Assembly: GCF_025567315.1 (NCBI RefSeq) | Contig: NZ_JAOQJE010000010.1 | Coordinates: 1-64,000 of the forward strand | From: Agathobaculum ammoniilyticum | Lineage (GTDB): Bacteria > Bacillota > Clostridia > Oscillospirales > Butyricicoccaceae | Direction of reading: 5' to 3' | DNA: 64,000 nt | Program-made: the position numbers and the translations under genes | Shown: piece after piece, positions 26,379 through 34,304 of the stretch | How positions within the stretch are numbered: position 1 is the first letter of the stretch | How the letters are laid out: every line of letters begins with the position of its first letter | Notes under the pieces: generated by a model | Told to the model about the DNA's origin: nothing | Database searches by the model: none | The model's input: only the letters and a program-made list of their open reading frames with translations

Positions 26379-27373
26379 CACCGATCAATATCCGGACTGC
26401 GCTGATTGTCTGCGCGGTCGCATTTGTGATCACAGCGGCGATCGGGCCGGCGGTGATCCGCTATCTGCGCAAGATGAAATTCGGCCAGAAGATATTGGAG
26501 ATCGGGCCGAAATGGCATATGAACAAGCAGAACATCCCGACGATGGGCGGGTTTATGTTTATCATCGGCATTGCAGTGGCGGTTCTGGCGGGCAACACGC
26601 TGCTGGGAGGGGTTTCGGTCTCCTCGCTGGCGGTGCTGGGCCTTGCCGCAGCGTACGGCGCGGTCGGTCTGGTGGATGATTACGCTAAGATCCGCAAAAA
26701 GGAAAACGCGGGGCTGACGCCCAAGCAGAAGCTGGTGCTTCAAATTCTGGTGGCGGGCGCGTTCATCCTGGTGCTGTTTCTGGAGTCGGACGGACTGCCC
26801 GCCCTCTGGATCCCGTTTACCGCTGTGGCGATCCCGCTTCCCTGGCCGCTGTACATCATCTTTGCCGCGTTCGTTATCGTGGGCGCGGATAACGCGGTCA
26901 ACCTGACCGACGGTATCGACGGACTGGCCGCGGGTGTGACCCTGCCGGTCGCCATTTTCTTTGTGTTTGTCGGCATTGCGCGGCAGGACGCTGGCGTGAT
27001 GCTGTTCGCGGCGGCGCTCGCGGGTGGCTTGGCGGCGTTCCTGATCTATAATTTCAATCCGGCCAAGGTTTTCATGGGGGACACGGGCTCGTTGTTTCTT
27101 GGCGGCGCGGTGGCAGGTCTGGCGTTTGCCTGCGATATGCCGTTGATCCTGCTGCTGGTCGGGCTGATCTATATTATCGAAACGCTGTCTGTCATCCTGC
27201 AGGTAACATGCTTCAAGGTTTCCGGCGGCAAGCGCCTGTTCAAGATGGCGCCGATCCATCATCATTTTGAGATGTGTGGCTGGGGCGAAAAGAAGATCGT
27301 GCTGATATTTTCCGGCGCGACCATTCTGCTCTGCCTGCTGGCGTATTATGTAGCGCTGGCGCCGGTTCTGTAA
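26375..27373 (+). CDS. mraY: Phospho-N-acetylmuramoyl-pentapeptide transferase MraY
   Basis: 332 aa, about ten transmembrane segments. Makes lipid I at the membrane. Signatures: DDYAKIRKKENAGLTPKQK (about residues 92-110), NAVNLTDGIDGLAAG, and the histidine loop PIHHHFE. ATG at 26375 overlaps the murF stop. murD, which normally follows, is absent and ftsW comes next. Confidence 0.95.
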   Translation: MTPINIRTALIVCAVAFVITAAIGPAVIRYLRKMKFGQKILEIGPKWHMNKQNIPTMGGFMFIIGIAVAVLAGNTLLGGVSVSSLAVLGLAAAYGAVGLVDDYAKIRKKENAGLTPKQKLVLQILVAGAFILVLFLESDGLPALWIPFTAVAIPLPWPLYIIFAAFVIVGADNAVNLTDGIDGLAAGVTLPVAIFFVFVGIARQDAGVMLFAAALAGGLAAFLIYNFNPAKVFMGDTGSLFLGGAVAGLAFACDMPLILLLVGLIYIIETLSVILQVTCFKVSGGKRLFKMAPIHHHFEMCGWGEKKIVLIFSGATILLCLLAYYVALAPVL

Positions 27374-27410
27374 ACTGTTTACAATTCAAAGCCCGTTCGG
27401 AGGTGTCCAC

Positions 27411-28658
27411 ATGGCAACGACAACCAGACAAGCGCGCACGGTGCGCAGGGTGACCGCAGGACCGCGGTATGCGAACCGTCCCGCCATGCGGGCGGAAGAG
27501 AGGGGCGAGACGGCGCTGCAGCCCTCCGACGGCCGGTTCCGCGAGCGGACGCGCGTGCGCGCCCATGCCTGGGACGCGGGTATTTTCTTTTCGGTCATGC
27601 TGCTGCTGGCGATCGGCTTGGTCGCGCTGTTTTCCGCGAGCTATTCGACCGGCTATTACAATTTCAAAGGCGATTCCCTGCATTTCGTTACGCGGCAGGG
27701 GATGGTCGCCGTAGCTGGCGTGGTCGCAATGATCGTTATTTCCAAGGTTAGCTATAAGCTGTACGCTAGGTTTTACAAGCCGTTTCTGGCGGTGTCGGTC
27801 GTGCTGCTGATTCTGGTTGCGATACCGGGCATCGGCACCTGGTATAATGGCGCGCGGCGCTGGCTGTTCGGTTTTCAGCCGTCCGAGCTGGCAAAGCTCG
27901 CCGTTATTGTGTGCTTCGCGTATTGGATCGCGCGCGACGCGCAGAGCGTGCGCAGCTTTAAGGGGCTGGTCCGGCCATACGGCTTCCTGCTTGCGGTATA
28001 TGTTGTGCTGCTGGCGCTCGAGCCGCACACCTCGGCGATGATGATTGTCTGCGGCATCGGTGTGTGCATCCTCGTCGCGGGCGGCATGCGGCTGTGGTAT
28101 TTCGTTCCGATCGGCGTGGTGGGCGCCGGAACGTTGACGGCGTTTTATTTCATGTTTTCCCATGTGCGGGATCGCTTCGCGGTATGGCTCGACCCGTTTT
28201 CGGATATGACGGATAAGGGCTTCCAAGGGGCGATGAGCCAGATCGCCATCGGCTCGGGCGGCTTTTTCGGCTTTGGGCTTGGGCAGGGACGGCAGAAGCA
28301 CCTGTACCTGCCCGAACCGCAGAACGATTTCATCTTTGCCTCATGGTGTGAGGAAATGGGCTTTATCGGCGCGCTGCTGGTGATTCTGCTGTTCGCTTAT
28401 CTGATTTACCGCGGGTTCCGCGTCGCGCGGGCGGCGCCGGATAAATTCAGCGCGATGCTGGCGACCGGCATTACCGCAAAGCTGGCGATACAAACATTGA
28501 TGAACCTGTTCGTCGTCACAGGCATTATTCCGGTGACGGGTGCGGCGCTTCCGTTTTTCAGCTATGGCGGCACGGCGCTGCTCATGCAGCTCGGAGAAAT
28601 GGGGATACTGCTGAATATATCGCGGTATATGCGGATAGACGCGCGCAACGAAGAATGA
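27411..28658 (+). CDS. ftsW: FtsW/SpoVE-type SEDS peptidoglycan polymerase
   Basis: 415 aa. A 50-residue Arg/Ala-rich cytoplasmic tail precedes ten transmembrane segments. SEDS signatures are NGARRWLFGFQPSELAKLAVI, LPEPQNDFIFASWCEEMGFIGAL and PFFSYGGTALL. The catalytic Asp lies in the QNDFIFA loop region. Acts with the PASTA PBP at the septum. Located between mraY and murG; in spore formers this gene can be called spoVE. Confidence 0.92.
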   Translation: MATTTRQARTVRRVTAGPRYANRPAMRAEERGETALQPSDGRFRERTRVRAHAWDAGIFFSVMLLLAIGLVALFSASYSTGYYNFKGDSLHFVTRQGMVAVAGVVAMIVISKVSYKLYARFYKPFLAVSVVLLILVAIPGIGTWYNGARRWLFGFQPSELAKLAVIVCFAYWIARDAQSVRSFKGLVRPYGFLLAVYVVLLALEPHTSAMMIVCGIGVCILVAGGMRLWYFVPIGVVGAGTLTAFYFMFSHVRDRFAVWLDPFSDMTDKGFQGAMSQIAIGSGGFFGFGLGQGRQKHLYLPEPQNDFIFASWCEEMGFIGALLVILLFAYLIYRGFRVARAAPDKFSAMLATGITAKLAIQTLMNLFVVTGIIPVTGAALPFFSYGGTALLMQLGEMGILLNISRYMRIDARNEE

Positions 28659-28679
28659 AGCGATAGGGGGAAATCAGGT

Positions 28680-29816
28680 TTGAAGCTGTATATCACTGGC
28701 GGCGGCACGGGCGGGCATGTGACGCCCGGGCTTGCCATCGCGCGGTATTTTGAGCAGAAGCATCCGGACACGGTTGTCCGGTTCGCAGGATCGGCGCGCG
28801 GTATTGAAAACAAGCTTGTCCCGAGAGAAGGGTATCCGCTGGATACCATTGAGATCATCGGCTTGTCCCGCTCCATGAGCCCGAAGGGGCTTGCACATAA
28901 CCTGAAAGCGGCGCGGCTCGCCGTATCCGCGGTCGGCAAGGCGAAAAAGCTGCTGCGGGAGGCGCGGCCGGACTGCGTGATCGGCTGCGGCGGCTATGCA
29001 TCGTTCGCGGTCGTTCGCGCGGCGCAGCAAATGGGGATACCGACCGTGCTGCTCGAGGTCAACGCACTGCCGGGCAAGGTGACGCAAATGCTGGCAAAAA
29101 AGGCGGACCGCGTGCTGGTCTGCTTTGAGCAGGCGGAAATGCTGCTCGGCGGCGGCGACAAGGTGGTCGTGACCGGTGCGCCCGTGCGCGGTGAAATTTT
29201 ATCAGCGGACCGGAAAAAGGCGCGCGCCCGCTTCGGCCTGTCTGAGGACGATCAGCTTGTCGTCTCGTTCTGGGGCTCCATGGGCGCGAAATATATGAAT
29301 GAGCACATGGCGGGTACGATCGCGCTGGAATGCAAAAACAATGTGCCGTACCGGCATGTACACGCATCGGGCGCGGCGGCGCGCGACTGGATGCCGCGGC
29401 TTGCGGAGGAGCAAGGCGCGGCTTTGCGGGAGCATCCCAATATCGAACTGACTGAGTATATTTATGATATGGCGGACCGCATGGCGGCGGCTGACCTGAT
29501 CGTCTGCCGCGCGGGCGCGGCGACGATGGGCGAGCTGTGCATGCTGGGGCGGCCCGCGCTACTGGTGCCTTCGCCGTTCGTGGCGGAAAACCATCAGGAG
29601 AAAAACGCGCGCGCGCTCGAGCAGGCGGGCGGCTGCCGCGTGCTGCTGGAGAAGGACGCTTCGCCCCAGCGGCTGTACGACGAGATAGGGGAGCTGCTGT
29701 CCGATCGGGAACGCCTGCGGCAGATGGGGCGCGACGCGACGCGCCTGGCCGCGCATGACGCAAGCGAAAAAATTTACCGCGAGATCATGCAGGCTGTCCG
29801 CGAGCGGCAAAAATAA
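28680..29816 (+). CDS. murG: UDP-GlcNAc:lipid I GlcNAc transferase MurG
   Basis: 378 aa GT28 glycosyltransferase that makes lipid II on the inner membrane face. N-terminal GGGTGGHVTPGLAIA at residues 6-20, acceptor-side GCGGYASFAVVRAAQ, and donor-side RAGAATMGEL and PSPFVAENHQEKNARAL. Start is TTG at 28680 with AGGGGGAAA upstream, needed to include the glycine loop. Confidence 0.95.
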   Translation: MKLYITGGGTGGHVTPGLAIARYFEQKHPDTVVRFAGSARGIENKLVPREGYPLDTIEIIGLSRSMSPKGLAHNLKAARLAVSAVGKAKKLLREARPDCVIGCGGYASFAVVRAAQQMGIPTVLLEVNALPGKVTQMLAKKADRVLVCFEQAEMLLGGGDKVVVTGAPVRGEILSADRKKARARFGLSEDDQLVVSFWGSMGAKYMNEHMAGTIALECKNNVPYRHVHASGAAARDWMPRLAEEQGAALREHPNIELTEYIYDMADRMAAADLIVCRAGAATMGELCMLGRPALLVPSPFVAENHQEKNARALEQAGGCRVLLEKDASPQRLYDEIGELLSDRERLRQMGRDATRLAAHDASEKIYREIMQAVRERQK

Positions 29817-29833
29817 GGCAAAGGGGCGCTTGC

Positions 29834-30763
29834 ATGAGACGCAGGAAGCGAAAACAGAAAACGCCGGAACAGATGAGGAAACGGGCGAACCGGCGGCAGC
29901 GGTTTTTCCATACGGTCGGCCGGCTGCTGTTTGTCGGCATACTGCTGTCGGCCGCCGTGCTCGCCCTGACGGTCTTTTTCAAGGTAGACACGATTTCCGT
30001 GGAAGGGTCCACCAAATACACGCCCGAGGAGATCGTCGCGGGCATGGATGTGAAAAAAGGTGACAACCTTTATCTTTGGAACAAGGTGAAAACGACAAAT
30101 AGCCTGCTGGAGCAGTTTCCCTATCTGGAAACCGTGCAGATCCGGCGCCACTTGCCGGATGCGCTGGTCGTCACAGTGACCGAGTGCCGGGCGGCAGTGG
30201 CTGTTTCCACTAACGGCGTGTACTATCTGGTCAGCGCGCAGGGCAAAGTGCTGGAGCAGGCGGCGACGGATAACGGCCTGCCGGTCGTAGCCGGCGTGAC
30301 GCTTGAGGCGGTCCGGCCGGGGCAGACGCTGGAGCCGGCTGAGGATGCCTATGTGGACGCTCTGCTGACCGTGCTGCAAACGCTGGACGCGGCGGACATG
30401 CTCTCGGAAACCGATTTCATCAACCTGCAGTCGCTCACCGATGTGCGCGTCGGCTATCTGGACCGGTTCGATATCCGCGTCGGCACGATGGAACAGCTTG
30501 CCTACCGGCTGCGCTTTGCGCAGACTGTGATCGATGGGCGGCTCTCACCCTCCGATATCGGGCGGCTGTACTGGGATGCGAAAAACAGGCTGCATTTTGT
30601 GCCGGATACTGCGGAAAATATCGCGCGTTCCGCAACCGGACAGGAGACGGATGACAGCCCCATTGTCGATCCGGACGCGCTGGACGCAGCCGGCGAAGAC
30701 GATGCAGGGGAAGCCGACGGCGGGGCGGACAGCGGCGCCGCCGGTTCGGAGGGTTCCGAATGA
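29834..30763 (+). CDS. ftsQ: Cell division protein FtsQ/DivIB
   Basis: 309 aa. A strongly basic cytoplasmic start (RRRKRKQKTPEQMRKRANRRQRF) leads to one transmembrane helix (about residues 33-55), then a POTRA domain (VDTISVEGSTKYTPEEIVAGM..) and a beta domain. The last 50 residues are Asp/Glu/Gly-rich and likely disordered. Scaffold of the FtsQLB septal complex. Placement between murG and ftsZ is normal; ftsA is absent. Confidence 0.9.
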   Translation: MRRRKRKQKTPEQMRKRANRRQRFFHTVGRLLFVGILLSAAVLALTVFFKVDTISVEGSTKYTPEEIVAGMDVKKGDNLYLWNKVKTTNSLLEQFPYLETVQIRRHLPDALVVTVTECRAAVAVSTNGVYYLVSAQGKVLEQAATDNGLPVVAGVTLEAVRPGQTLEPAEDAYVDALLTVLQTLDAADMLSETDFINLQSLTDVRVGYLDRFDIRVGTMEQLAYRLRFAQTVIDGRLSPSDIGRLYWDAKNRLHFVPDTAENIARSATGQETDDSPIVDPDALDAAGEDDAGEADGGADSGAAGSEGSE

Positions 30764-30920
30764 CCGGCACGTCGCCCTGTGCCATTAAAAGATCGCAGCG
30801 CCCGCAAAAGGCTTTTTCACAGCGGAGGGATGCCGGATATTGGTGAAAAATACCGGCGCCGCCTTTGGTGGAAAGATACAGAAAAACTCAATATTTTTTT
30901 GAGGGATTCACTAATATGTG

Positions 30921-30949
30921 TTGCAAAATAGAACAAAAAGAGGTAAAAT
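30921..30949 (+). promoter_or_regulatory. Sigma-A promoter of ftsZ
   Basis: TTGCAA (30921-30926) and TAAAAT (30944-30949) with a 17-base spacer, in an AT-rich stretch 112 bases before the ftsZ start. It gives ftsZ expression independent of the upstream cluster. Confidence 0.75.
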
Positions 30950-31060
30950 TAAAACAATAGGGGCTGTCTGTCCATTCTGCTTCCAGACAGGGACAGGCCG
31001 TTGATATTGTGTAACGAAGATAATCTGAAAGATTTTTTATCATAACGGAGGATGGCAACA

Positions 31061-32209
31061 ATGGGTTTTGAGTTTGAACAGGGCTTGGATAATGTAGTAA
31101 ATATCAAAGTCATCGGCGTGGGCGGCGGCGGCGGCAATGCGGTCAACCGCATGGTCGAAAGCGGCGTGCAGGGCGTTGAGTTTATCTCGATCAATACAGA
31201 TATGCAGGCGCTGAACTTCTCTCAGGCCGGCACCAAGATCCAGATCGGCGAGAAGCTGACCAAGGGACAGGGTGCGGGCGCAAACCCGGAGATCGGCCGC
31301 AAGGCTGCGGAGGAGAGCAAGGAGCAGATCGCCGCGGCGCTGGCCAACACCCATATGGTGTTCATCACCGCAGGCATGGGCGGCGGCACCGGCACAGGCG
31401 CGGCGCCGGTCGTGGCGCAGATCGCCCGTGAAATGGGTATCCTGACGGTCGGCGTTGTCACCCGTCCGTTCGCGTTCGAGGGTAAGAAGCGTCTGGAGCA
31501 GGCGCTGGGCGGCATCGACGAGTTGAACAAGAACGTCGATTCGCTGGTCATCATCCCAAACGAGCGCCTGAAATATGTTTCCGAACAGAAGATCACGTTC
31601 AAGAACGCGTTTGAGATCGCTGACGGCGTGCTGCGGCAGGCGGTCGCGAATATTTCCGAGCTGATTACCGTGCCGGGCTTCATCAATCTGGACTTTGCGG
31701 ATGTTACCTCGGTGATGAAAGACGCGGGCTATGCTCATATCGGCACGGGCCGCGCTGCTGGGAAGGACAAGGCGGCGGAGGCCGCGCGCATGGCGATTTC
31801 CAGCCCGCTGCTCGAAACCTCGATCGATATGGCGCACGGTGTTATCGTTTCTGTTATCGGTTCGGATGATATCGGCTTGGATGAGGTCGAAACCGCTGCG
31901 ACGATGGTCCAGCAGGCGGCGCATCCGGACGCGCATATCATCTTTGGCGCGTTTATCGACGACACGATGGACGACGAGATCCGCGTAGTCGTTATTGCCA
32001 CCGGATTCGACAACATCCCCAATTCCGCGAAGCTGAATATGGATGGAAAGGCTCCGGAGCCAGCGTCCTCCGGCTTGTTCACCGAGGCGTCGACCGCGGC
32101 GGCGGAGGACAAGTCCGCTTCCGCCAAGAGCAGCCAGTCGAACGAGCTTGGTTCGGACGACGCGGCGTTCGACGTGCTGATGCGCATTTTTGATAAGGAT
32201 CACCGCTGA
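31061..32209 (+). CDS. ftsZ: Cell division GTPase FtsZ
   Basis: 382 aa tubulin homologue that forms the division ring. GTP-binding GGGGNAVNRM, the tubulin signature GGGTGTGAAPVVAQ at about residues 104-117, and the T7 loop NLDFADV are present. The C-terminal tail ends in DDAAFDVLMRIFDKDHR, a variant of the conserved peptide that binds FtsA/SepF. I use the ATG at 31061, 9 bases after CGGAGG; an ATG at 31052 touches the ribosome binding site. Confidence 0.97.
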   Translation: MGFEFEQGLDNVVNIKVIGVGGGGGNAVNRMVESGVQGVEFISINTDMQALNFSQAGTKIQIGEKLTKGQGAGANPEIGRKAAEESKEQIAAALANTHMVFITAGMGGGTGTGAAPVVAQIAREMGILTVGVVTRPFAFEGKKRLEQALGGIDELNKNVDSLVIIPNERLKYVSEQKITFKNAFEIADGVLRQAVANISELITVPGFINLDFADVTSVMKDAGYAHIGTGRAAGKDKAAEAARMAISSPLLETSIDMAHGVIVSVIGSDDIGLDEVETAATMVQQAAHPDAHIIFGAFIDDTMDDEIRVVVIATGFDNIPNSAKLNMDGKAPEPASSGLFTEASTAAAEDKSASAKSSQSNELGSDDAAFDVLMRIFDKDHR

Positions 32210-32235
32210 TTCTGTTGGTGCCTGTGTAATCATGC

Positions 32236-32261
32236 AAAACAGCCCTGTAAAGGGCTGTTTT
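32236..32261 (+). terminator. Terminator after ftsZ
   Basis: AAAACAGCCCT and AGGGCTGTTTT form an 11-bp stem with a GTAA loop. Confidence 0.8.
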
Positions 32262-32308
32262 GGTCTGAAAAGGCCTTGTAAAGTTTGGGTAAAAGGAGTG
32301 TGATCACC

Positions 32309-32368
32309 GTGAGTGCGGACCCTCGAAGTATAAAAAAAATAAAAGCTCGCGGTGGCGCAGAGAGATAA
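32309..32368 (+). CDS. Possible 19-codon leader peptide or small protein
   Basis: GTG-initiated 19-residue frame (MSADPRSIKKIKARGGAER) with AAAGGAG about 10 bases upstream, ending 26 bases before the corA-like start. Basic and hydrophilic. It may be a leader peptide or chance. No promoter could be assigned with confidence. Confidence 0.3.
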   Translation: MSADPRSIKKIKARGGAER

Positions 32369-32394
32369 TTGCCGCCGCAGAAAGGCGGTAAGAT

Positions 32395-33336
32395 ATGGTA
32401 GAATTTTACAAGACGATCGACGGCCGCGTAACCGAGCTTTCGGGCTTTACGGAGGGCTGTTGGGTCAATATGGTGCATCCTAGCTCGGACGAGCTGGAGG
32501 AGATCGCGCGGGTGGCGCGGGTGGAAGAGGAATTTATCCGCGCGGCGCTTGATCCGGAGGAAAGCTCCCGTGTCGAGACGGAGGACGACCAGCTTTTGAT
32601 GATCGTCGACATTCCGATGGTGGAGAAAAGCTCGGTCGAAGATGGCGGGCAGATGTTCAGCACCCTGCCAATGGGGATTGTAGTAGGGCAGAACGCGGTT
32701 ATCACGGTCTGCCTGGACGACAGCATCATCCTGCGATCAATCGCGGAGGGCGCGGTAAAGGGCGTCCATACGGCGATGCGCACGCGGTTTGTGTTCCAGA
32801 TCTTGCTGCGGGTGGCGGGCCGCTTTCTGAAAAACCTGCGCATGATTGAACGCGACTTCACCCGAATTGAAAAACGTTTGTATGATTCGCTTAAAAATGA
32901 AGAGCTGATCCAGCTTCTGGGCCTCTCCAAATCGCTGGTATACTTTTCCGCTTCTCTGAAGGGCAACGAAGTCACAATGGAAAAGGTGCTGCGCGGACGG
33001 GTACTCAAGCTGTATGAGGACGATCGGGATATCCTGGAGGATGCGCTGATCGAGATTAGGCAGGCGATCGAAATGGCCGGCATCTATTCGAGTATTTTGT
33101 CCGGCACGATGGACGCTTACGCGTCGGTTGTTTCCAACAATCTGAACATCATCATGAAGGTGCTGACCGTGTTGACCATCATCATGACGATCCCCAATAT
33201 CATCTTTGGCTTTTATGGGATGAATATAGAGGGAGGACGGATACCGGGCGATTTTGTCTGGTGGATTCCGCTGGCGATCTCGGTTGGGGGCTGCTTTTTC
33301 GCCTGGTATATGCTGAAAAAGAAAAATCTGGATTAA
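32395..33336 (+). CDS. corA: CorA-family divalent cation transporter
   Basis: 313 aa. A long cytoplasmic N-terminal domain with helices is followed by two C-terminal transmembrane segments. The pore signature YGMN lies at about residues 276-279, at the end of the first membrane helix, and the second helix ends in basic residues (KKKN). Transports Mg2+ or related ions as a pentamer. No M-box or other riboswitch is visible upstream. Confidence 0.9.
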   Translation: MVEFYKTIDGRVTELSGFTEGCWVNMVHPSSDELEEIARVARVEEEFIRAALDPEESSRVETEDDQLLMIVDIPMVEKSSVEDGGQMFSTLPMGIVVGQNAVITVCLDDSIILRSIAEGAVKGVHTAMRTRFVFQILLRVAGRFLKNLRMIERDFTRIEKRLYDSLKNEELIQLLGLSKSLVYFSASLKGNEVTMEKVLRGRVLKLYEDDRDILEDALIEIRQAIEMAGIYSSILSGTMDAYASVVSNNLNIIMKVLTVLTIIMTIPNIIFGFYGMNIEGGRIPGDFVWWIPLAISVGGCFFAWYMLKKKNLD

Positions 33337-33342
33337 CCTATT

Positions 33343-33366
33343 GCGCCGCGGATGCGGCGCTTTTTC
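33343..33366 (+). terminator. Terminator after corA
   Basis: GCGCCGC-GGAT-GCGGCGC followed by TTTTTC. Confidence 0.9.
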
Positions 33367-33375
33367 TTTGCTGGT

Positions 33376-33404
33376 TTGACGGATGGGTTCCGTCATTATA
33401 TAAT
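33376..33404 (+). promoter_or_regulatory. Sigma-A promoter of yjdF with internal palindrome
   Basis: TTGACG (33376-33381) and TATAAT (33399-33404), spacer 17. GACGGA (33378-33383) and TCCGTC (33389-33394) form an inverted repeat inside the promoter that could be an operator. Confidence 0.85.
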
Positions 33405-33418
33405 GAAAGGGCAGAGAT

Positions 33419-33522
33419 AAAAACACGGTCCGGTTGGTAGTCCGGACGCGACGGGGAACCGCCGCCAGTAACCTGCCTCCTTTGGTTGTCCGTTCTCTGT
33501 GCGCAGAACCAATAAAGGAGGA
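33419..33522 (+). promoter_or_regulatory. yjdF riboswitch (azaaromatic-responsive leader RNA)
   Basis: The leader between promoter and yjdF starts with ACACGGTCCGG, a GTCCGG/CCGGAC hairpin, then the conserved GACGGGGAACCGCCGCCAG and TAACCTGCC segments, which I recognise as the yjdF RNA motif. This class binds diverse azaaromatic compounds and turns yjdF on. The 3' part is CCTCCTTTGGTT (33476-33487), which can pair with AACCA..AAAGGAGG (33507-33521) and so hide the ribosome binding site, a translational switch. Recognition is from memory of the motif. Confidence 0.8.
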
Positions 33523-33528
33523 ATTTCT

Positions 33529-33948
33529 ATGCGCACAGTCAATTGCCGTGTGACCGTGTATTTTGACGACCCGTTCTGGGCCGTGTTGTATGAGCGGGAG
33601 AGCGGCGACTGGTATGAGGCGAGCCGGACGGTGTTCGGCGCGGAGCCCAAGGATCACGAGGTGTATGCGTTCCTGCTGCAAAGCTGGCGGCGGCTGCGGT
33701 TCAGCCCGCCGATACCGGTGGGCGAGCGGCCGGCGCGGCCGGATAACCCCAAGCGCCGCCAACGCGCCGCCCGTCAGGCGGTGGAGCGGTCGGGAACCGG
33801 TACGCGGGCGCAGCAGGCGCTTGCCGCCCAGCGCGAACAGGGGAAAACCGCGCGCCGCATCCGCACGCGGGAGGAAAAAGCGAGGGAGGCTGCGGAACGC
33901 TATGAGAAGCACCGGCAAAAGCGCAGGGAAAAGCACAAGGGACACTGA
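33529..33948 (+). CDS. yjdF: YjdF-family protein
   Basis: 139 aa, the DUF2992 family. The N-terminal third (VTVYFDDPFWAVLYERESGDWYEASRTVFGAEPKD) is the conserved part; the C-terminal half is a highly basic helical tail (RRQRAARQAVERS .. RKKREKHKGH-like). Function unknown; its riboswitch links it to protection from toxic heteroaromatic compounds. AAAGGAGG lies 7 bases before the ATG and is part of the switch hairpin. Confidence 0.85.
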   Translation: MRTVNCRVTVYFDDPFWAVLYERESGDWYEASRTVFGAEPKDHEVYAFLLQSWRRLRFSPPIPVGERPARPDNPKRRQRAARQAVERSGTGTRAQQALAAQREQGKTARRIRTREEKAREAAERYEKHRQKRREKHKGH

Positions 33949-33969
33949 ACCGTGTCCCTTGTGCTTTTT
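33930..33969 (+). terminator. Terminator after yjdF
   Basis: A 15-bp perfect stem (AAGCACAAGGGACAC with its complement) encloses the yjdF stop codon in its loop, followed by TTTT. Confidence 0.9.
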
Positions 33970-34304
33970 AACGTTATAACTAGGACTCTTTTCATCACGA
34001 TAACGGTTAAACGGCCCAATGTGACGGACGGCAGGGAAAAATACCAAAAAACTTAAGAAATACTTCATGGAATCCGTCTGGTTTTCTGCTATACTACAAT
34101 AAATAATGTGACAGAAATACGACAAAAAAGTGTGATGAAAATTACAGAAAAAATATCTGGTTTTTTGTGCGAACAGTGAAAAATGCAAGGAGGTTGTGAA
34201 TTTCCGGCAAAAACTTATTGCATAATACGGCAATAGTGCTATGATAGTACAAGAATTAGAGAGAGTAACTTTGCGAGTGGGAATGAAGGAGACGAGTTTT
34301 CGCC
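33949..34304 (+). other. 356-base AT-rich intergenic region
   Basis: After the yjdF terminator this region has no convincing gene. It contains a TGCTATACT extended -10-like element near 34090 and the promoter of the glycosyltransferase at 34218-34245. An AAGGAGG at 34189 is followed only by a very short frame. Confidence 0.6.
34218..34245 (+). promoter_or_regulatory. Promoter of the GT2 gene (extended -10)
   Basis: TTGCAT (34218-34223), 16-base spacer and TATGAT (34240-34245) preceded by the extended -10 TG dinucleotide. Confidence 0.65.

Noticed and set aside
32209..32395. M-box or other magnesium riboswitch before corA
   Set aside because: The leader is only about 130 bases, lacks the conserved M-box blocks and shows no anti-terminator pair before the start codon.
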